DNA from: Zeimonas sp050187175
Lineage (GTDB): Bacteria > Pseudomonadota > Gammaproteobacteria > Burkholderiales > Burkholderiaceae_E
DNA: 64,000 nucleotides
Assembly: GCA_050187175.1 (NCBI GenBank)
Contig: JBFWXS010000021.1
Span: 12,620-76,619 of the forward strand
Direction of reading: 5' to 3'
The stretch's first letter is position 1, and every line of letters starts with the position of its first letter. Positions 59,373-64,000 of this stretch are shown piece after piece. A model generated the notes under the pieces. That model had not been told where the DNA came from. It was given only the letters and a program-made list of their open reading frames with translations, and did not search any database. Both the position numbers and the translations under genes were made by a program.

Positions 59373-60658
59373 GGCGCCAGCGCGCGCAGCAGCTTCTGGC
59401 CCGCGCGCCCGCTGGCCTCCATGCCCAGGCGCGCCTGCTCGGCGCGGATCGCGGCGCGGCTGCGCTCGCCGAGCATGCCGTCGACCTCGCCGATGTCGTG
59501 GCCGCGCGCCAGCAGCCGGCGCTGCAGCTCGCGGCGATCCGCCCGCGAGAGTCCCGGATCATCGGTCGGCCACGGCGTCGCGAACCCGCCGGCGCCGCGC
59601 AGCCGGTCCGACAGATGCGCGATTGCCAGGCCGTAGCTCTCGGCGGCGTTATAGCTGTACAGCGCATCGAAGTTGCGCGTCACCAGAAACGCAGGCCCCT
59701 GCGCGCCGGCGGGCGCCAGCAGCCCGTAGGGACCGCCCTTCGGCAGCGCGCCGCCGTCGACCCGCCGCACGCCGCGCGCAGTCCACGTATCGACATCGCG
59801 CTTGACGCGCCGCCCTTCACCGGCCAGCTCGAAGCCCGGCGGCAGCCGCACCTCGAAACCCCATGGCATGTCGCTGCGCCACCCTGCCTTCTGCAGGAAG
59901 TGGGCCGTGGATGCCAGCGCATCCGGAATACTGTCGATCAGATCGCGGCGGCCGTCGCCGTCGAAGTCGACCGCCAGCCGCTCGAAAGTGCTAGGCATGA
60001 ACTGCGTATGGCCGAACGCGCCGGCCCACGAGCCGCGCAGCCGCTCGGGCGCGACGTGGCCAGCCTGCAGGATGCGCATCGCGGCGAACCATTCGCCGCG
60101 GAAGTACGACTGGCGCCGTCCGAAACACGACAGCGTGCCCAGCGACTGCAGCAGCGGCGAGCTGCCGAAGCTCTGGCCGAAGTTGCTCTCGACGCCCCAC
60201 ACCGCAACCACGGTCGCCGGATCGACGCCGTAGCGCTCGCTGACCGCCTGCAGCGTGTCGCCGTGCCGCGCGAGCCGTTCGCGACCCTGCTCGACGCGCT
60301 CGTCATCGACGAGCGCAGCCATGTAGTCCCAGATCGGGGTGCGGAACTCCGGCTGGTTGTCGAGCTTGTCGAGCACGCTGGGATCGGGCTCGAGTCCCTG
60401 CGTCAGGCGCGAGAACGATGCGTCGGAAACGCCGGCGGTCCGCGCCTGAGCACGCAGCTGATCGACGCAGCGGCCGAACTCCGCGGCCGACTGCGCAGAC
60501 GCCGTCGACGGCAGCAGAGCGACCGGCAGAGCGACCGGCAGAGCGACTGGCAGCGCGATCGGCAAGGCGAGCAGCGGTGCGAGCAGCGCAGGCAGGAGAC
60601 GGCCCGCACGACCGTGCGGGCGGCGACGCAAGCAAGGAAAGCGGAGACGAAAGTGCAT
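59369..60658 (-). CDS. MltB-like lytic murein transglycosylase with peptidoglycan-binding domain
   Basis: A 429-residue exported enzyme that cleaves glycan strands to anhydro-muropeptides. The long signal peptide has a repeated Leu-Pro-Val-Ala core and ends near STASAQS. The SLT_2 catalytic domain shows VVAVWGVESNFGQSFGSSPL with the catalytic Glu and GAFGHTQFMPSTF. A C-terminal PG_binding_1-like domain ends it (RRELQRRLLARGHDIGEVDG). The ATG at 60658 is preferred; a GTG ten codons upstream is possible. Its product feeds the AmpD/Mpl recycling route. Confidence 0.9.
   Translation of the reverse strand: MHFRLRFPCLRRRPHGRAGRLLPALLAPLLALPIALPVALPVALPVALLPSTASAQSAAEFGRCVDQLRAQARTAGVSDASFSRLTQGLEPDPSVLDKLDNQPEFRTPIWDYMAALVDDERVEQGRERLARHGDTLQAVSERYGVDPATVVAVWGVESNFGQSFGSSPLLQSLGTLSCFGRRQSYFRGEWFAAMRILQAGHVAPERLRGSWAGAFGHTQFMPSTFERLAVDFDGDGRRDLIDSIPDALASTAHFLQKAGWRSDMPWGFEVRLPPGFELAGEGRRVKRDVDTWTARGVRRVDGGALPKGGPYGLLAPAGAQGPAFLVTRNFDALYSYNAAESYGLAIAHLSDRLRGAGGFATPWPTDDPGLSRADRRELQRRLLARGHDIGEVDGMLGERSRAAIRAEQARLGMEASGRAGQKLLRALAP
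60516..60563. repeat. Four 12-bp tandem repeats in the signal-peptide coding region of the transglycosylase
   Basis: AGAGCGACCGGC (60516, 60528), AGAGCGACTGGC (60540) and AGCGCGATCGGC (60552) abut. On the coding strand they encode repeated Ala-Leu-Pro-Val, the hydrophobic core of the signal peptide. Confidence 0.88.
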
Positions 60659-60839
60659 ACGCAATGATTTCACATTTGCGCCGCACACCTGTGCATGAAC
60701 CCTCGCGTGCGCGCAGCGGACGCGTCGCCGCGACGATATGACTTCGCTATGGACCGCTTGTCATTTGTATTGGCCGGCGCGCTCACCCCCGCCAGATAAT
60801 CGACGCCGTCATCCGCGATCCCGCCAGTAGGAGCCTTCC

Positions 60840-61805
60840 ATGCGCACCCGCCACTGCCTGACGCTGTCCTTCTGTCTTCTGCTCGGAGTCGCTCAAGCGG
60901 CCGCCGCCCAGGGCTACCCATCGAAGCCGATCACGATCGTGGTGCCGCTGACGGCGGGCGGCCCTGCCGACATCGTCACGCGGCTGGTCGCCCACAGCCT
61001 CGCCAGCGATTTCAAGCAGCCGGTCGTCGTCGAGAACAAGCCGGGCGCGGGCGGAAACATCGGCGCCGCGCTGGTTGCCAATGGCGCCGCGGACGGCTAC
61101 ACGATCCTGTGCGCCACCGACACGCCCGTGACGGTGAACCCGGCGCTCTACAAGAAGCTGTCCTACGATCCCGTGCGCCAGCTCGCGCCGGTCGCGCTGC
61201 TCGCCACCTTCGCGCAGATGCTGGTCGTGCATCCGAGTGTCGCCGCCGACTCCGTGCCGGCCTTCATCGAGCTGGCGAAGCGCAAGCCGGTGAGCTTCGC
61301 CTCGGGCGGCAACGGCAGCCCGGGCCATCTCACCGGCGAGTACTTCGCGCAGCGCGCCGGCGTCAAGCTGACCCACGTACCCTATAACGGCAACTCGCAG
61401 GCCGTCAACGATCTGCTCGGCGGACAGGTGGATGCAGGCTTCCTCGCGACGCCAGGCGTGCTGCCGCACGTGAAGGCAGGCAAGCTGAAGGCGCTGGGCG
61501 TGACCAGCGCCGGCCGCTCGGAGATGCTGCCCGACGTACCCGCCGTCGGCCAGGCCGGTCCAGCCGGCTTCGAAGCCAGCTTCGCGCTGGTCTGCCTGGC
61601 GCCCACCGCCACGCCCGCAGCGGTCATCGAACGGCTGAACGGCGCCATCGATCGCGCTCTGGCCAAGCCCGAAGTGCGCACGCGGCTGGCAGCGCTCGAC
61701 ATGGCGCCGGCAGGCGGTTCACCAGCCAAGGCAGCGGCCTATCTCGATCACTACCGGACGCTGTGGAGCGATCTCGCGCGAAAGCTGAACCTGCAGCTCG
61801 ATTGA
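60840..61805 (+). CDS. Bug/TctC-family periplasmic binding protein
   Basis: A 321-residue exported receptor. A signal peptide (cleavage near AAAQG, residue ~24) is followed by YPSKPITIVVPLTAGGPADI, VENKPGAGGNIGAALVANG, and YNGNSQAVNDLLGGQVDAGF, all typical of the tripartite tricarboxylate transporter receptors that are greatly expanded in Bordetella-like bacteria. The ligand is unknown; no tctA/tctB is adjacent, so it is an orphan receptor. It converges on the LysR gene. Confidence 0.92.
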   Translation: MRTRHCLTLSFCLLLGVAQAAAAQGYPSKPITIVVPLTAGGPADIVTRLVAHSLASDFKQPVVVENKPGAGGNIGAALVANGAADGYTILCATDTPVTVNPALYKKLSYDPVRQLAPVALLATFAQMLVVHPSVAADSVPAFIELAKRKPVSFASGGNGSPGHLTGEYFAQRAGVKLTHVPYNGNSQAVNDLLGGQVDAGFLATPGVLPHVKAGKLKALGVTSAGRSEMLPDVPAVGQAGPAGFEASFALVCLAPTATPAAVIERLNGAIDRALAKPEVRTRLAALDMAPAGGSPAKAAAYLDHYRTLWSDLARKLNLQLD

Positions 61806-61851
61806 CGAGGAGCCGGATCGACGAAGCCTCAACGGGCTGCGCGATCAGGCA

Positions 61852-62757
61852 TCAGATCGCGCAGCCGTTCTGCTTCAGTACGCGGATGAAGGCCTCGAGC
61901 ACGCGCGACTGGTTGTCAGCGCGCCAGGCCACCGATATCTCGATGGAGCCCGGCTCCGCGCAACGCACGAACACCAGCTGCTGCTCCCAGCCGGTCAGAC
62001 AGCAGGCCGGCGCCAGCGCAACGCCGGCACCGGTAGCGACGAGGGACAGCACGACCGGGATCTGCGCCACCTCGCGAACCTTGGTCGGCACGTAGCCGGC
62101 CTTGCCGCACATCTCCAGAACCTGGTCGTAGTAGCCGCGTTCCGGAAAGCGCGACAGCGTGATCAGCGTCTCGCCTTCGAGCTCGCGCAGCGGCAGACGC
62201 TTGCGGCCGGCGAGGCGGTGCTCGCGATCGACGGCGATCGCCCAAAAGTCCTCGCGCAAGGTGCGCAGCTGAAGCTCGCTCTTGTCCACGTTCAAGGGAC
62301 CCCAGCGCGCGGGAATGTCGAGCAGCGCCACGTCCAGCGCGCCGCTCGCCACGGCCAGCGTCTGCTCGGCGGACGTCATCTGCCGCAGCTCGATCTCGAC
62401 GCCGGGATACTGCTGATGAAAGCTGCGCAGATAAGGCGACACCAGCGGCAGCATCGCCGCGCTCATGAAGCCTATCGCCAGATGGCCCTGTTCGCCGCTC
62501 GCCAGGCGCTTGGCTTCGGACACCGCCTGGTCGACCGATTCGAGGATCACGCGCGCCCTCACGAGCAGCGCTTCGCCGGCCTCGGTCAAGGTCACCTTGC
62601 GGAAGCGCCGGTCGAACAGACTGAAGCCCAGCCGCGCTTCGAGCACCTGGATCTGCTGGCTGAGCGGCGGCTGCGAGATATGCAGCCGCTCGGCAGCCTT
62701 GCTGAAGTGCCGCTCCTCAGCCACCGCCACGAAATACCTGAGGTGCCGGAATTCCAT
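61852..62757 (-). CDS. LysR-family transcriptional regulator
   Basis: A 301-residue LTTR. The N-terminal winged HTH is MEFRHLRYFVAVAEERHFSK followed by HISQPPLSQQIQVLEARLG. The C-terminal effector domain begins near residue 90 (LAIGFMSAAMLPLVSPYLRSF). The ATG at 62757 fits the family; an extension to 62784 exists in frame. It is divergent from the glcF-like gene, so regulation of glycolate or a related hydroxy-acid oxidation is likely. Confidence 0.92.
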   Translation of the reverse strand: MEFRHLRYFVAVAEERHFSKAAERLHISQPPLSQQIQVLEARLGFSLFDRRFRKVTLTEAGEALLVRARVILESVDQAVSEAKRLASGEQGHLAIGFMSAAMLPLVSPYLRSFHQQYPGVEIELRQMTSAEQTLAVASGALDVALLDIPARWGPLNVDKSELQLRTLREDFWAIAVDREHRLAGRKRLPLRELEGETLITLSRFPERGYYDQVLEMCGKAGYVPTKVREVAQIPVVLSLVATGAGVALAPACCLTGWEQQLVFVRCAEPGSIEISVAWRADNQSRVLEAFIRVLKQNGCAI

Positions 62758-62760
62758 TGC

Positions 62761-62775
62761 ATATCCATTCGATAT
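62761..62775. promoter_or_regulatory. Predicted LysR-type binding site
   Basis: ATATCCATTCGATAT is a perfect ATATC-N5-GATAT inverted repeat containing the T-N11-A signature of LysR regulators. It begins 4 bp from the LysR start codon in the 74-bp gap to the divergent glcF-like gene. Confidence 0.5.
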
Positions 62776-62831
62776 GGAATCCAACGAAATATATATTTGT
62801 CATCTGATCGGGGCAAGACAAGAATGAGTTC

Positions 62832-64000
62832 ATGAAGACCTCGTTCACGCTTCGTCAACTCGACGATCCCCGCATCGCGGAAGCGGATCGCATCCTGCAG
62901 GACTGCGTCCACTACGGGTTCTGCGTGTCGGTGTGTCCGACGTATGTGCTGACGCGCGACGAGGATGAATCGCCGCGCGGCCGCATCGACCTGATCAAGG
63001 AAATGCTCGAGTCCGGCACGGCCCCCAAGGCCGAGACGGTCCGGCACGTCGACCAGTGCCTGTCGTGCCTTTCCTGCATGTCCACCTGCGCGGCAAGCGT
63101 GGACTACGCGCATCTGGTCGACACGGCCCGCGCGCACATCGAGCATCACTACCAGCGGCCGCTGGGCGACCGCCTGATGCGCTGGCTGGTGGCGAGCACC
63201 ATTCCGCATCCGAAGCGCATGCGACTGGCTTTGCACGCGGCGCGTGTCGCACGCCCGCTGAGCGCATGGCTGCCGCATCGGCTCAGGAACATGGTGGCGA
63301 TGGGTGCGGACGGCAGCGGCGGCGGCTCGAAATCGGAGAGCGCACAGCGGCCCCCGGGCGACGCCGGTCTCGAGTTCGATCGCGCTCTGCCCGCCAAGGG
63401 CCAGCGGCTGCTGCGCGTCGCGCTGATTCCCGGCTGTGCGCAGCAGGTGCTGGCGCCGCAGATCAACGAGGCCACCATCAGGATACTGCGGCGCCACGGC
63501 TGCGAAGTCGTCGTCGCCGGCACTCGATGCTGCGGCGCGCTCGAACTGCACATGGGCAGGGAGGCGTCCGCCCGGCGCGCGGCGGGCGAAACGCTGGACA
63601 AACTGCAGTCGATCGATCGCGAGCGGCCGCTGGATGCGATCGTCGTCAATGCGTCCGGCTGCGGCACGACGATGAAGGACTACGGACACATGATGGCCGG
63701 CGTGCCCGGCACCGCCACCGCAGCGGCCGCCATCGGCGCGCGGGTCAAGGACATCAGCGAGGTGCTGGCCGAGCTGGGCCTGCGTCCGCCGGTGCGTCGG
63801 ACCGGCCTGCGCGTTGCCTACCACGACGCCTGTTCGCTGCAGCACGGGCAGAAAGTTTCGCGCCAGCCGCGGCAGTTGCTCGCAAGCGCGGGCTTCGAGG
63901 TGCTGGACGTACCGGAGCGGCATTTCTGCTGCGGCTCGGCTGGCACCTACAACCTGCTGCAGCCGCAAACCGCCGCTGTGCTGGGCGACCGCAAGGCCAG
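62832..64000 (+). CDS. glcF: Glycolate oxidase iron-sulfur subunit-like protein, 3' end outside window
   Basis: The frame is open to the window end (389 codons of an expected ~410). It has two N-terminal [4Fe-4S] ferredoxin clusters (QDCVHYGFCVSVCPTY and CLSCLSCMSTCAASVDY). Two CCG-type cysteine-rich domains follow, with VIPGCAQQVLAPQINEATI, GTRCCGALELHMG, YHDACSLQHGQKV and HFCCGSAGTYN. It matches GlcF, which passes electrons from GlcD/GlcE flavin subunits to quinones in glycolate oxidation. glcD/glcE are not seen upstream; the LysR gene is there instead. A close paralogue for another 2-hydroxy acid is possible. Confidence 0.88.
   Translation, partial: MKTSFTLRQLDDPRIAEADRILQDCVHYGFCVSVCPTYVLTRDEDESPRGRIDLIKEMLESGTAPKAETVRHVDQCLSCLSCMSTCAASVDYAHLVDTARAHIEHHYQRPLGDRLMRWLVASTIPHPKRMRLALHAARVARPLSAWLPHRLRNMVAMGADGSGGGSKSESAQRPPGDAGLEFDRALPAKGQRLLRVALIPGCAQQVLAPQINEATIRILRRHGCEVVVAGTRCCGALELHMGREASARRAAGETLDKLQSIDRERPLDAIVVNASGCGTTMKDYGHMMAGVPGTATAAAAIGARVKDISEVLAELGLRPPVRRTGLRVAYHDACSLQHGQKVSRQPRQLLASAGFEVLDVPERHFCCGSAGTYNLLQPQTAAVLGDRKA

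Overview
The window is a GC-rich (by eye about two thirds G+C), gene-dense chromosomal segment of a beta-proteobacterium, most probably in the order Burkholderiales and perhaps Alcaligenaceae-like. The evidence is gene content and order: a TIGR02099/YhdP gene divergent from glnE; ilvE, a zf-CHCC gene and waaF; an RNB ribonuclease, TonB-like, aroE, mtgA string; aroQ-accB-accC-prmA-zinc-ribbon/DUF3426-PfkB kinase; pilS-pilR-ampD; nrdA-nrdB followed by a histone-H1-like gene; and a Bug/TctC-type binding protein. No rRNA, tRNA, CRISPR array, prophage or insertion sequence was recognised.

Layout. 1-12476: housekeeping genes for envelope, nitrogen regulation, branched-chain amino acids, LPS core, BepA and molybdopterin, ending with a secreted trypsin-like protease. 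12477-12892: an 85-bp-armed inverted repeat between convergent genes. 12893-19129: mgtE, then an operon on the minus strand (RNase, TonB-like, aroE, mtgA). 19389-35265: an accessory catabolic island. It has a plus-strand operon (two flavin-dependent acyl-CoA dehydrogenase/monooxygenase-like proteins, a CrtC/lipocalin-like protein, a PaaK-like CoA ligase). A minus-strand operon follows (Liv-type binding protein, acyl-CoA carboxylase beta, LivHMGF, an AMP-forming CoA ligase, a truncated flavin reductase). An AraC-family regulator and a biotin-carboxylase/BCCP alpha subunit complete it. 35472-47466: an MFS exporter, fabG-like and yqiA, mpl, a TlpA-like protein, aroQ, accBC, prmA, a zinc-ribbon membrane protein and a sugar/nucleoside kinase. 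47576-54789: yggU/yggT, histone-H1-like protein, nrdB, nrdA, ampD. 54786-64000: pilR/pilS, PAP2 phosphatase, thioredoxin-like protein, MltB-like transglycosylase, a Bug receptor, a LysR regulator and glcF running off the end.

The main discovery is that the island is bound together by a shared 19-bp site. It is found once upstream of each of its four transcription units, always in the same orientation. In three of the four the site ends exactly 17 bp before a -10-like hexamer, and in the araC promoter the gap is 16-17 bp. This is the geometry of an AraC-type activator site covering a poor -35. The four units together would take up an acid, activate it to a CoA thioester, oxidise or oxygenate it, and carboxylate it. 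I know of no described pathway with this set.

A second theme is short in-frame tandem repeats, most often with a 15-bp period. They expand signal peptides (the trypsin-like protease and the MltB-like protein), linkers and loops (aroE, prmA, the zinc-ribbon protein) and C-terminal tails (glnE, livM), and they also occur between genes.
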